From NCBI GenBank assembly GCA_015232575.1, contig JADFZL010000015.1, positions 1 through 64,000 on the forward strand: DNA of 64,000 nt, read 5' to 3'. The notes under the pieces are model-generated. The model made no database searches and had not been told where the DNA came from. It was given only the letters and a program-made list of their open reading frames with translations. The stretch's first letter is position 1; each line of letters opens with the position of its first letter. Both the position numbers and the translations under genes were made by a program. Shown in pieces: positions 54,297-63,300 of this stretch. The stretch is from Candidatus Rifleibacteriota bacterium (GTDB lineage: Bacteria > Muiribacteriota > Ozemobacteria > Ozemobacterales > Ozemobacteraceae).

Positions 54297-55301
54297 ATGA
54301 AAAATAACAATGTTCTTCTTACGGGTGGCGCCGGATTCATTGGATCACATGTTGCCAGACATCTTCTCAAACTCGGTTTCGAAGTTGTAGTTGTGGACGA
54401 TCTTTCGGGTGGTTTTGAGGAAAATCTGCCTGACGGGGTTGAGTTTTTCAAAGGCGACGTCGGCGAAACTGTTCTGATTGAAGACCTTTTCAAAAAATAT
54501 AAGTTCAAACATGTTTACCATCTTGCGGCTTATGCGGCTGAGGGACTTTCACATTTTATCAGAGAATTTAACTACAGAAACAACCTTCTTACGAGCATTA
54601 ATCTAATAAATGCGTCCATAAATCATGAGGTCGAGACATTTGTTTTTACAAGCTCAATTGCAGTCTATGGGCGAAACCAGTTGCCGATGAGGGAAGACAT
54701 GGTTCCTTTTCCTGAAGACCCTTACGGAATATCAAAATTGGCTGTTGAACATGATCTGGAAGCCGCTCACAGAATGTTCGGAATGAAATACATCATTTTC
54801 AGACCTCACAATGTCTACGGAATTCACCAGAATCTCGGTGATCCATATCGAAATGTAATCGGAATATTTATGAATCAGATTATGTTTGGTTTGCCGCTTA
54901 CTGTTTTCGGAGATGGTAAACAGACAAGAGCTTTTTCTCACATAGACGATGTCGCACCAATAATTGCCGGTTCAGTAAACGTCCCAGAGGCTTCCTGCAA
55001 AGTGTTTAACGTTGGCGCAGACGAATCGGTTTCAGTCAACGATCTAGCAGCTAAAGTAATGACGGCAATGGGAAAACAGGTCAAAATTGATTATCTTCCT
55101 GCGCGAAACGAAGTTCAACATGCTTTTGCAAGCCATGATCTTGTGAAAAAAACTTTTAAAGTTGACGGGTCACCAGTTTCACTCGACGCCGGACTTTCAG
55201 AAATGGCTGAATGGGCAAAAAAGGTTGGACCACGCAAGGGAAAACCGTTTGGAAAGATCGAAATTCCTAAAAATCTTCCGCCATCCTGGAAAAAACTCTG
55301 A
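54297..55301 (+). CDS. NAD-dependent nucleotide-sugar epimerase/dehydratase
   Basis: The protein has 334 residues of the extended short-chain dehydrogenase family. The nucleotide-binding motif is TGGAGFIGSHVARHL, with the acidic VVVDDLSGG after it. The catalytic Ser is in FTSSIAVYG and YxxxK in DPYGISKLAVEHD. It is similar to UDP-glucose/UDP-glucuronate 4-epimerases and probably makes a nucleotide sugar for envelope glycans; the exact sugar cannot be told from the sequence. Confidence 0.88.
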   Translation: MKNNNVLLTGGAGFIGSHVARHLLKLGFEVVVVDDLSGGFEENLPDGVEFFKGDVGETVLIEDLFKKYKFKHVYHLAAYAAEGLSHFIREFNYRNNLLTSINLINASINHEVETFVFTSSIAVYGRNQLPMREDMVPFPEDPYGISKLAVEHDLEAAHRMFGMKYIIFRPHNVYGIHQNLGDPYRNVIGIFMNQIMFGLPLTVFGDGKQTRAFSHIDDVAPIIAGSVNVPEASCKVFNVGADESVSVNDLAAKVMTAMGKQVKIDYLPARNEVQHAFASHDLVKKTFKVDGSPVSLDAGLSEMAEWAKKVGPRKGKPFGKIEIPKNLPPSWKKL

Positions 55302-55364
55302 ACTATTTTTCATAACTGCTCAATAATTCGGGGCAATTGCCAGAAAGATAGTTTCCAGAAACTA

Positions 55365-56693
55365 CTATTTTTCAGTAAATGGGTTTTTCGAGTCAGAGAG
55401 CACTTTGATTCTTTCTTTCATCACAGATGGTGCAACATAAGTTTCAGCCGCTCTTCTGAGAATACCGCTGCTATTTGAGGCAGTGGCAGGTGTTACGCTG
55501 CCTGCTATTGTATTCGCGGGCGTTTTTCCGGGGCGGCGGGCAAGATATTCAGTCAGTTGCGGTGATTGTCCGAAATATCTGATAAGTTCGTCATTAGAAA
55601 ATTTATTCAAAGTGCGATTGTCAAAGGCTTTAAAAACGATCTCAGAATCATCCGGGTATTTTTTCAGGAATTTCTTCAGAAGATCCTTTAGTACAATAAA
55701 CCCAAAATTTATTTCCTTGAAAGCGTCATAAATCTTTTTACGACCGTCATTTGCTTTAAGGCTTATATCATACATGATGAACGCATTAACTCCTTCAACC
55801 GAAAGTAAATCATTGCCAGAAAGTGACGAAGAGGCCGCGTCAATTTCAACATAATTCCCTGCAGAAGCAGTATCTTCAATTTTTATTTTTTTAATATCAG
55901 AGTCTTCAAAAACTCCAGAGGTGCCTGTTCCAAAATAAGATAACTCGTTAAACTGTGCCCAGCCTTCTTTAAATGCAGTGCGAGGGCTGGTTTTCTCATT
56001 AAAATAATGTGCTCCATCTTTTCCATAAGCATTAAATGGAAGCGGACTGTTGTCAAAAATATGAGCGAGCTCATGAGTAAAAGTGTGTGGTGAATCTTTG
56101 TCAGAGTTCGGGTAGGAATAGCGCAATGAGTTTACCCAGATGGTTTTTCCCGAAGCCGTTGGCCAGAAATCCCTGCGAATATTAGGATATTTCTCTTCGT
56201 CATTAAAATTTTCAGTGTCTGTAAGAATAATTTCTGCTGTTTCTCGGGGAAAAAAATCTGTACGTTCCTTCACTGAATCTGTTTTTGAATAATCATACAT
56301 CGCAACGAGAGCCTTCTGACCGTCATTTAGCTCAGAGAAAGATTTTGCCCCCATCAGTTCAATGAGTTGCTCACGACTGGTAACCTTAACACGGTAAACT
56401 TGATAGGCCACGTTGTGGTCTTCACTGGAATACCATGTTTTGTCGCCTTGTTTAACAATTCCCATAGAGTATCTTGCATCACTTACCCAACGTTTCACCG
56501 TGTTCACGCCACCCTTGAGAAATGCCTTAGCATGTTCAAACCACCCATCAGGCTTTGGGTTATTTATTTCCAAAATTTTATCAATTCTCTGGTAATAAAA
56601 ATCGAACTTTTCTGCAAATGCAGTATTAGTGAGGAAAAACAAACAGAAAAAAAACAATATTCCTGAATTGAAGGAAGAACTTTTGTTTCTCAT
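55365..56693 (-). CDS. Secreted HExxH metallopeptidase, paralog 3
   Basis: The protein has 442 residues. The ATG at 56693 follows GAGG; a GTG three codons earlier overlaps it. The signal peptide ends NTAFAEK. The zinc motif is FTHELAHIFDN (His207, Glu208, His211), with a probable third ligand Glu243 in FKEGWAQFNEL. It is collinear with paralog 1 at 13669, including the DFWPTASGKTIWVNSL strand before the motif. The C-terminus ends DSKNPFTEK, resembling SSGTNPFSE of the secreted solenoid and SSGTSPFSE of paralog 2. Exported protease, substrate unknown. Confidence 0.8.
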   Translation of the reverse strand: MRNKSSSFNSGILFFFCLFFLTNTAFAEKFDFYYQRIDKILEINNPKPDGWFEHAKAFLKGGVNTVKRWVSDARYSMGIVKQGDKTWYSSEDHNVAYQVYRVKVTSREQLIELMGAKSFSELNDGQKALVAMYDYSKTDSVKERTDFFPRETAEIILTDTENFNDEEKYPNIRRDFWPTASGKTIWVNSLRYSYPNSDKDSPHTFTHELAHIFDNSPLPFNAYGKDGAHYFNEKTSPRTAFKEGWAQFNELSYFGTGTSGVFEDSDIKKIKIEDTASAGNYVEIDAASSSLSGNDLLSVEGVNAFIMYDISLKANDGRKKIYDAFKEINFGFIVLKDLLKKFLKKYPDDSEIVFKAFDNRTLNKFSNDELIRYFGQSPQLTEYLARRPGKTPANTIAGSVTPATASNSSGILRRAAETYVAPSVMKERIKVLSDSKNPFTEK

Positions 56694-57005
56694 TTTCAAC
56701 ACCTCATTATAATTATACTTTATGAGACAGGAAAAGTTTATAGTTTTTTCAGATTAAGTAAAGCAAATCGTAATAAAGTGGCAGTTTTATGAGAAAGTAA
56801 AGAAAATGAGTGGTTCTTTTTTACCCGCAGGGGCGCGATTTATCGCGTCCGCCTGAACAAAAATCACTTTATTATTACGGGAGCAATGAATTGTGCCCCT
56901 CACAAATAAATCAGCGGTCCTTGCAGGATACCAACTAAAAAAACGTATAATCGGTTTTTAGCTGACTATACGTTTTTCAGAAAATATTTCTCCCGGGGGG
57001 AATTA
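56694..57005. other. 312-bp intergenic region with palindromes
   Basis: It holds two short palindromes, 56828-56855 (CAGGGGCGCGATTTATCGCG, then TCCGCCTG) and 56878-56899 (GGGAGCAAT-GA-ATTGTGCCC), and the terminator of the dcd gene. No gene is supported. Confidence 0.6.
56937..56977 (-). terminator. Intrinsic terminator after dcd
   Basis: On the minus strand AACGTATA...TATACGTT forms a stem followed by TTTTTAG, 28 bp beyond the stop at 57006. Confidence 0.75.
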
Positions 57006-57539
57006 TCAGTCGAGTGCGAATGTATCTGGAGTCTGTCCGGCAAAAACGCCACGATATGCACCAGAATCTTCACAGCGCTGGAAAATGAACTGACATATTG
57101 CTGTTCCGGGTATTATTTTTAGTGGAATCGGTCCAAAGTTTGAAATTTCAAGAACCTGGTGATTAGAAATTCCGGGCTGCATGAACGATGCCGAAATATG
57201 TACAAGAAGTCCGACGCGGGCAAATCTGCTTCGACCTTCAAGCCATCCCGAAAAGCCCGGGCCAAGTGTAACCTGTTCTTTTGTTATACCAAGAACTGTC
57301 TGACCGGGCAGTATTAACAGCTCTTTGCCTTCGCTGACAACAAAACCTTTGGTCGCGGCCTTGAAATCCATATCATCAGTCAGACGCAGCTCTGTAGGAA
57401 GATGAACAAAAACTCTGAAGGCATTTGACAGATGCAGATCAACACTTGCGGGTCCGACCATTCTTTCGTCATAGGGCAGTATCTTAATATTGCCTTTTCT
57501 GATTTCTCTTAAAATCGCTTCTCTTCCAAGTATGCTCAT
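57006..57539 (-). CDS. dcd: dCTP deaminase
   Basis: The protein has 177 residues with GGAG upstream. The dCTP deaminase/dUTPase fold is seen in VGPASVDLHLSNAFRVF, the active-site segment WLEGRSRFARVGLLVHISAS followed by FMQPG, and VLEISNFGPIPLKIIPGTAI. It deaminates dCTP to dUTP (or directly to dUMP in bifunctional members) for thymidylate synthesis. The segment after PG is unusual (ISNHQ where GxxG-type residues are common), so bifunctionality is not claimed. Confidence 0.9.
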   Translation of the reverse strand: MSILGREAILREIRKGNIKILPYDERMVGPASVDLHLSNAFRVFVHLPTELRLTDDMDFKAATKGFVVSEGKELLILPGQTVLGITKEQVTLGPGFSGWLEGRSRFARVGLLVHISASFMQPGISNHQVLEISNFGPIPLKIIPGTAICQFIFQRCEDSGAYRGVFAGQTPDTFALD

Positions 57540-57584
57540 TAATTTGCTCCGTTTATTTGTTGCTGAATTAAAATGTTACTTATT

Positions 57585-58676
57585 CTAAAACAATTTTTGC
57601 TCAAGTCCCTGTCTGGCAAGTAGAATTTCAACTTTTTTTGAAGAAAACTCAGGCTTTGCAAGTTGTTTTGCCAGGTAATCTTTTGCCTGACCTAATAATT
57701 CCTCAAGCTGAAAGTCGTTTCGTACTGGTTCGTGATGCCCGAGTACAAGAGTTGGAACATTTGCGCGAAGAACTGTTTTTACGCCCCATTCGTAAGTACT
57801 GTGACCCCAGTCAATCTTTGGAGTCGAGCCGGTAATGCCGCCAGGTGTTCCAACGTAGTCGTCTGGAGTATATTGGGAATCATAATATAAAATCTGACAA
57901 CCTTTGCAAAGGTTCGTCAGGCGTGGATCAATAATGTCTTTATGTTCGGTGTCAGTTGCAAAGACAAATTTTTTGCCTTCGACCTCAACAGAATATGCAA
58001 AAACCGCGTCTGGATGAGTTAATTCCTGGTAATTTACCATGGCTTTTCCGATTGAAATTGTTTCCTTGGACATGCGCCTGAGTTCGTAAGAAATTTTCTG
58101 ACATGGCATGTCGTCCCATAAGACTGGAAAATTCGGGCATTCCTGCTGTCCGGCAAGGACATCTGTCAGGCGCTGCTTTGCATCACGTCTACCGTAGAGG
58201 TGAAGATTTACTCTGAATTTACCTGACATAAAACCCGGTGCAAAGAAAGGAAATCCTTGAAGATGATCCCAGTGGAAATGGGTGAAAAGGATGTGAATAT
58301 CACGCTTGGTTTCTTCACATGTATTGAGTGGATTGAGATTTTGTCCCTTGAGAAGTCTTCCCAGAAGCTCGCGGCCAAGATGACGTATTCCGGTTCCGGC
58401 GTCAATTATTATCAGAGGTGAGTCTTTTGCCTGAATCTCAACGCAGGTTGTGTCGCCACCGTAAGTACTTGAGAGCGAAGGGGGTAACGTCAGCAGTTTT
58501 TTTAAAATTTCTTCATCAGTGGGCTTCTTCCCAAAAGTGGCTTCCAAACCGCCTGAAGAGTATAACTCCCTGATGAGTGCAGTTTGTTTTTCTAAAATCT
58601 GGTCGTGGGTAAGAGGTGATGGTACACTTCCACGAACACCCCAATATTTAACTACCATCGCCGGATCGTTGACCAT
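57585..58676 (-). CDS. Metallo-beta-lactamase-fold hydrolase
   Basis: The protein has 363 residues. LIIIDAGTGIRHLG and HILFTHFHWDHLQGFPFF carry the HxHxDH zinc-binding motif. Later ligands are TDTEH (Asp/His) and VLGHHEP. The overall design is that of phosphodiesterase-like MBL proteins (PhnP / RNase Z-related). The N-terminus has an insert of about 50 residues (ILEKQTALIRELYSSGGLEA). Substrate unknown. Confidence 0.85.
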   Translation of the reverse strand: MVNDPAMVVKYWGVRGSVPSPLTHDQILEKQTALIRELYSSGGLEATFGKKPTDEEILKKLLTLPPSLSSTYGGDTTCVEIQAKDSPLIIIDAGTGIRHLGRELLGRLLKGQNLNPLNTCEETKRDIHILFTHFHWDHLQGFPFFAPGFMSGKFRVNLHLYGRRDAKQRLTDVLAGQQECPNFPVLWDDMPCQKISYELRRMSKETISIGKAMVNYQELTHPDAVFAYSVEVEGKKFVFATDTEHKDIIDPRLTNLCKGCQILYYDSQYTPDDYVGTPGGITGSTPKIDWGHSTYEWGVKTVLRANVPTLVLGHHEPVRNDFQLEELLGQAKDYLAKQLAKPEFSSKKVEILLARQGLEQKLF

Positions 58677-58855
58677 ATTCTTTCCTCTTGATTATTTTGT
58701 ACTGAATAACAATAGAAGAATATACAAAAATCCCCTTAAAAAGCAACATCTATTTTATTTTAAACAAAAATTTATTTATAGTTGAAAGAAAATGCTGAAT
58801 TCTGCTTCTTCAGGTAATTATATCTTTTGTACTCTTACATGATTTTGAACATAAA

Positions 58856-59278
58856 TTATTCGCTGAATGAATCTGATTTGCGATTTCTTTTAATTATGCT
58901 TTTGATTTTCTTTGATTCCACGCGCCGAATTTTTGAAGATAAAGTCGGCCTGGTTGCTCTGCGAATCTTTGGTTTAATAAGTGCTTTTAATATTAATTCC
59001 CGAAGTTTTTGAATTGCTGCATCAAGATTCTTTGGCTGTTCACGAAAAATCTGACTCTCAATAACTATTCTTTCTTCAGAATCAATTATTTTTTCAGCAA
59101 GCTTTTTAAGACGGAATTTTGTCTCAAAATCAAGAGCTTCGCAATGGAAATAATCAAAGAAAAGCCTGACTTTTGAAGACACTTTGTTGACATTTTGTCC
59201 ACCCGGACCTGATGAGCGAACGGCCTTCCAGAAATAATCGCTTTCAGGAATTGAAATTGTCTCGTTGATCTGAATCAT
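58856..59278 (-). CDS. arfB: ArfB-like peptidyl-tRNA hydrolase (GGQ rescue factor)
   Basis: The protein has 140 residues. The release-factor GGQ motif is in SSGPGGQNVNKVSSKVRLFF, followed by a short helical region and a highly basic tail (KPKIRRATRPTLSSKIRRVE) that enters the mRNA channel in ArfB/YaeJ. It has no codon-recognition domain, as expected for ribosome rescue on stalled complexes. Confidence 0.9.
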   Translation of the reverse strand: MIQINETISIPESDYFWKAVRSSGPGGQNVNKVSSKVRLFFDYFHCEALDFETKFRLKKLAEKIIDSEERIVIESQIFREQPKNLDAAIQKLRELILKALIKPKIRRATRPTLSSKIRRVESKKIKSIIKRNRKSDSFSE

Positions 59279-59293
59279 ATTTGTTAGACCGTC

Positions 59294-59317
59294 GAGAGAG
59301 GGCGCGAACCCTCTCTC
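59294..59317. terminator. GAGAGAGGG hairpin
   Basis: GAGAGAGGG pairs with CCCTCTCTC around CGCGAA, between the aminotransferase and arfB genes. There is no T-tract on the minus strand, so termination is uncertain; it may be a dispersed hairpin. Confidence 0.45.
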
Positions 59318-59346
59318 TAATTTACTTTGTCAGTTAGAGCAAATAA

Positions 59347-60468
59347 TCAGTGACCGCCGCAGGATCCGCAGCAGCTGGCTTTTTCTGATTTATTCAATCC
59401 CCAGATTTCTTCCATGATGGAAAGAACTTCGTTGATGTCTTTCATTGTCAACTCACCCATGTGAGCGATTCTGAATGTTTTTTCCTTGAGATCACCGTAT
59501 CCGTTGGAAATATGAATATATCTTTCAGCAAGTTTTTTATTCATATCACTGATGTTAAAGCCTCTGGTGTTCTTTATGCAAGTGACTGTTTCGCTGGAAG
59601 CGCTTCTTGCCGGATAAAGTTCAAAATACTTTTCTGCCCAGTCGCGAACTCTTTCAGCCATATCGTGATGGCGTTTGAAGCGGTTATCAAGCCCTTCGGC
59701 GATGATTCTGTCTAGTTGGAAATTCAGACCATTGAGAAGGCTGACAGCTGGTGTTGCTGGAGTCTGATCTTTGACATCATATTTTTCATAATCAAGGAAG
59801 TCAAAATAAAATCCTCTTACCGGAATGGTTTTAGCTCTTTCCATTGCACGTTTGGAAATAGCCGCGATTGCTAATCCGGGTGGGAGGGCGAAACATTTCT
59901 GAACTGAAGCTACGAGGAAATCAATACCGAGCTTTTCGGTTTCGATTTTGGCACCCATCATTCCAGATACGGCATCAACACCCCAGATAACGTTTGGGTA
60001 TTTTTTCATGATTTGGGAAAGTTCTTCCAGATCATTTTTTACGCCTGTGGATGTTTCATTGTACACTGTTGTGATAGTGTCATATTTTCCAGTTGCAAGA
60101 GCTTTGTCGATTTCTTTGTTGTCGTAGGGTTTTCCCCAGTCGAAGTTCAGTGTATCAGCTTCTTTTCCGTTTCCGATGGCAATTTCGTGCCACCTGAGTG
60201 AAAAAGCACCACAAATGCAGGATAAATTTCTCTTTGCTGTACAATTTCTTAAAAAACCTTCCATAAGCCCTGTAGCAGAGGATGCAGAGAGAAACATCAT
60301 GTGATTTGGAGCATAAAGAACGGTTTTAAGTTTGTCTTTTATTTTCTTATGAAGATCAGAATAGACTTTCTGTCTGTGTCCGATCATCGGAGCGCTCATT
60401 GCCTCGAAGACTTCCGGGGCTACTTCAGTTGGACCTGGGATAAAAAGTTTTACGTGTGGTTTTTGCAT
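59347..60468 (-). CDS. Class V aminotransferase (serine/alanine-glyoxylate or phosphoserine type)
   Basis: The protein has 373 residues. The ATG at 60468 has AGGAGG upstream; a longer frame would overlap serA. LFIPGPTEVAPEVFEAMSAP opens the fold; VWGVDAVSGMMG and SVQKCFALPPGLA contain the PLP-binding Asp and Lys. It lies 25 bp downstream of serA and is probably co-transcribed, so it may supply the phosphoserine aminotransferase step or act on serine/glyoxylate. It ends in an unusual Cys-rich tail, CCGSCGGH, echoing the tail of its partner. Confidence 0.85.
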   Translation of the reverse strand: MQKPHVKLFIPGPTEVAPEVFEAMSAPMIGHRQKVYSDLHKKIKDKLKTVLYAPNHMMFLSASSATGLMEGFLRNCTAKRNLSCICGAFSLRWHEIAIGNGKEADTLNFDWGKPYDNKEIDKALATGKYDTITTVYNETSTGVKNDLEELSQIMKKYPNVIWGVDAVSGMMGAKIETEKLGIDFLVASVQKCFALPPGLAIAAISKRAMERAKTIPVRGFYFDFLDYEKYDVKDQTPATPAVSLLNGLNFQLDRIIAEGLDNRFKRHHDMAERVRDWAEKYFELYPARSASSETVTCIKNTRGFNISDMNKKLAERYIHISNGYGDLKEKTFRIAHMGELTMKDINEVLSIMEEIWGLNKSEKASCCGSCGGH

Positions 60469-60493
60469 GACAGCAATTTCCTCCTGATTATTT

Positions 60494-61444
60494 TCAGCCG
60501 CAACTGCATCCGCAGCAGCACTTTTCTTCAGATAATTCCTTGATAACAACGTTAACTACATCTGTTCCAGCTCTTGATTGTCCTTCAACGCTTGAAGCAC
60601 CAAGGTGTGGAAGAGCAATGACATTCTGATGTTTTACAAGTTCAAGATTTGCAGTTGGTTCTTTTTCCCAAACGTCAATTGCTGCGCCTGCAACAGTGCC
60701 GTTTTCAAGAGCGGCAAGAAGAGCCTTCTCATCTATTGTTCCGCCTCTGGCGCAGTTTACGATGTAAGCACCTTTTTTCATGATTTTGAACTGAGCTTCG
60801 CCGATAGTTGCTCCGGCGGCTTTATCAAATGGGATATGAAGACTGATGAAATCACTTGTTTTGATGAGATCTTCAAGAGATACCATCTGAACGTTTTTCA
60901 TCGGGCTTTTTGAAACCATCTTATCAAAAGCTATTACTTTCATGCCAAACGCTGCGGCACGTTCTGCAACAGCCTGGCCGATTCTTCCTATTCCGATGAG
61001 GCCGAGAGTTTTCTGATATAATTCAATGCCTTCGAATGACTTCTTGTCCCATTCTCCGCTTTTCATTGAAATATTTGCTCTGCCAACTTTTCTTGCCAAA
61101 CCGAGCATAAGACCGAACGCCAGTTCAGCAACGGAAATTGTAGTACATTCGGGCGTATTTCTTACTTTAATATTTTTTTCTTTTGCTGCAACCTGGTCAA
61201 CGTTATCCAGACCAACTCCGGCTCGTGCAATGACTTTGAGGTTCTTTCCAGCTTCAATTACCGGTCTTGTAACCTTACTTGCAGAGCGGATTATGACAGC
61301 ATGAAAAGGTGGAATAAAAGCAACTAATTCTTCCGGTGTCATTTTTGTCTTGACTGTGACGTCAAAAGAAGGATGCTTCTTCAGTGTTTCCACTGCCTCT
61401 GCATCAATAGAATCTGCTACCAGAACTTTTAACTTTTCACCCAT
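60494..61444 (-). CDS. serA: D-3-phosphoglycerate dehydrogenase
   Basis: The protein has 316 residues. The ATG at 61444 has AGGAAGGG upstream. The D-2-hydroxyacid dehydrogenase fold is seen in ARAGVGLDNVDQVAAKEKNI, the NAD site LGLIGIGRIGQAVAERAAAF, catalytic Arg in NCARGGTIDEKALL, Glu in DVWEKEP, and His in ALPHLGAS. It lacks C-terminal ACT/ASB regulatory domains, so allosteric serine control is unlikely. It ends in a Cys-rich tail, KCCCGCSCG. It catalyses the first step of serine synthesis from 3-phosphoglycerate. Confidence 0.92.
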   Translation of the reverse strand: MGEKLKVLVADSIDAEAVETLKKHPSFDVTVKTKMTPEELVAFIPPFHAVIIRSASKVTRPVIEAGKNLKVIARAGVGLDNVDQVAAKEKNIKVRNTPECTTISVAELAFGLMLGLARKVGRANISMKSGEWDKKSFEGIELYQKTLGLIGIGRIGQAVAERAAAFGMKVIAFDKMVSKSPMKNVQMVSLEDLIKTSDFISLHIPFDKAAGATIGEAQFKIMKKGAYIVNCARGGTIDEKALLAALENGTVAGAAIDVWEKEPTANLELVKHQNVIALPHLGASSVEGQSRAGTDVVNVVIKELSEEKCCCGCSCG

Positions 61445-61596
61445 AATAATACCCTTCCTGTAAATATTGTATTTTGACATTGGCAGGAATGTCAGCCAAA
61501 TATCCGCAACAGGATAACTCAGACTCTGAAAAAAAACAAGTCAACCGGAAAGTTTTGGATATTCCCTGAAATTATTGAATGGGAAATTGTTCTGTG

Positions 61597-61625
61597 TTGA
61601 CAGTCTATAATTTTTATATTATAAA
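61597..61625 (+). promoter_or_regulatory. Sigma70-like promoter for pfaD
   Basis: TTGACA (61597-61602), a 17-bp spacer and TATAAA (61620-61625). The start near 61632 gives a leader of about 50 nt with AGGAG before the ATG. Confidence 0.7.
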
Positions 61626-61683
61626 ATCCATGGCAAAAATTTTCGTATTTTGATAGACAACAATTTTTCAGGAGAACAGACAG

Positions 61684-63300
61684 ATGTTCATGACGAATTC
61701 AGCGGCTTTTGAAATTTCGGCTGATGAAAAGAGAAATTTTCGCGAGGCACTTTACAACATAAGCAGGTCTTTTGCAATTTTTGAGAAAAAGGGAAAAATA
61801 GTGATTCGCGAGATTGGAACGCTGTTTTCGTCGTATGATTTTGAAGGTGAAGATGACTCAAGACTTCTCGCGGTCTGTCCGGCATTTTCACTCAAAAACC
61901 TCGGAGACAAAGGGTTCTGCCGCGATTACGGTTTGAAGTATCCGTATATTGGTGGCTCAATGGCTCACGGAATAAGCACTCCGGAGATCTCAGAAGCGCT
62001 TGCCAGGGGCGGAATGCTTGGATTTGTTGGCGCTGGAGGTCAGTCGCCATCGTGGGTTAAGGATGCAATTGAGCGCCTGCAGAAATCAATTCCTGATCTA
62101 CCTTTTGGATTTAACCTTATTCACAGTCCTAACGAACCAGAACTTGAAGACATTCTCGCCTCAATGTATATAAATTCCGGTATTAAACTTATTGAGGCTT
62201 CAGCGTTTCTTTCGATCACTCTTCCGCTTGTAAGATACAGAGTTCATGGAATTCACAGAACCGAAGATGGAAAAATTTCTACGCCGAATCGAATAATCGC
62301 CAAAATTTCAAGGTTTGAAGTTGCTGCAAAATTCTATGCGCCGCCTCCTGAAAAGATGCTGAAGGAGCTTGTTAACCGCAGAGAAATTACTGTTGAACAG
62401 GCTGAACTCGCCAGCAAAATTCCAATGGCTCAGGATGTGACAGCAGAAGCAGATTCTGGCGGACATACAGATAATCGTCCGGCTTTATGCCTTTTTCCGA
62501 CTATTTCGGCTATGAAAGATCGTTTGAGTGCACAGCATAATTATTCTGTTCCATTGCGTTGTGGTATAGCAGGCGGATTATCAACTCCACATTCTGTTGC
62601 TGCCGCTTTCTCAATGGGAGCTGCTTACATAATGACCGGATCAGTAAATCAGGCATGCGTGGAATCGGGCACTTCACAAACAGTGAGAGAAATGCTTACT
62701 GCTGTCGAACAGGCTGACGTTTGTATGGCGCCTGCCGGGGACATGTTTGAAATGGGAGCAAATGTGCAGGTTCTGAAGCGCGGAACAATGTTTCCCATGC
62801 GCGCCCAGAAATTGTATGACCTCTATAAACGAAACGATTCATTAGACGCTATTTCAGAAAGCGACAGACAGAATCTTGAAAAAAGTGTTTTTAAAACGAC
62901 TTTAAATGAAGTCTGGAATAACACACGAAATTTCTTCTTGAAGAGAGATCCGGCGCAGGTTGAACGTGCCGAACGTGATCCAAAGCATAAAATGGCACTG
63001 GTTTTCAGATGGTATCTGGGTTTGTCTCCGAAATGGGCGATAGAAGGAAACTCCGAACGGAAGATAGATTATCAGATATGGTGCGGACCTGCAATGGGTG
63101 CTTTCAATGAGTGGGCAAAGGGAAGCCATTTTGAAAAGGTTGTGAATCGGAAAGTCGCTGAAGTTGCTTTGAACCTGTTGTTTGGTGGCGCGGTAACACT
63201 TCGTTCACAGGCGCTTAAATATCAGGGAATTGAGCCGGCAAATATTACCATGGATTATCGTCCTTTGATGCAACAGGAAATTGAGCGTTATCACAGATAA
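61684..63300 (+). CDS. pfaD: PfaD-type FMN enoyl reductase of PUFA/polyketide synthesis
   Basis: The protein has 538 residues with AGGAG upstream. Motifs typical of PfaD, a TIM-barrel nitronate-monooxygenase-like FMN protein, are present: GGMLGFVGAGGQSPSWVKDA, FGFNLIHSPNEPELED, DVTAEADSGGHTDNRPALC, RCGIAGGLSTPHSVAAAFSM and GTMFPMRAQKLYDLY. PfaD is the enoyl reductase that works with PfaABC synthases to make polyunsaturated fatty acids and occurs in related secondary-lipid clusters. A phosphopantetheinyl transferase starts 380 bp downstream; the synthase genes would lie beyond the window. Confidence 0.92.
   Translation: MFMTNSAAFEISADEKRNFREALYNISRSFAIFEKKGKIVIREIGTLFSSYDFEGEDDSRLLAVCPAFSLKNLGDKGFCRDYGLKYPYIGGSMAHGISTPEISEALARGGMLGFVGAGGQSPSWVKDAIERLQKSIPDLPFGFNLIHSPNEPELEDILASMYINSGIKLIEASAFLSITLPLVRYRVHGIHRTEDGKISTPNRIIAKISRFEVAAKFYAPPPEKMLKELVNRREITVEQAELASKIPMAQDVTAEADSGGHTDNRPALCLFPTISAMKDRLSAQHNYSVPLRCGIAGGLSTPHSVAAAFSMGAAYIMTGSVNQACVESGTSQTVREMLTAVEQADVCMAPAGDMFEMGANVQVLKRGTMFPMRAQKLYDLYKRNDSLDAISESDRQNLEKSVFKTTLNEVWNNTRNFFLKRDPAQVERAERDPKHKMALVFRWYLGLSPKWAIEGNSERKIDYQIWCGPAMGAFNEWAKGSHFEKVVNRKVAEVALNLLFGGAVTLRSQALKYQGIEPANITMDYRPLMQQEIERYHR

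Noticed and set aside
59281..59330. tRNA-like hairpin with GGTTCG on the minus strand
   Set aside because: The resemblance is limited to a few bases; no cloverleaf arms or anticodon stem can be drawn.
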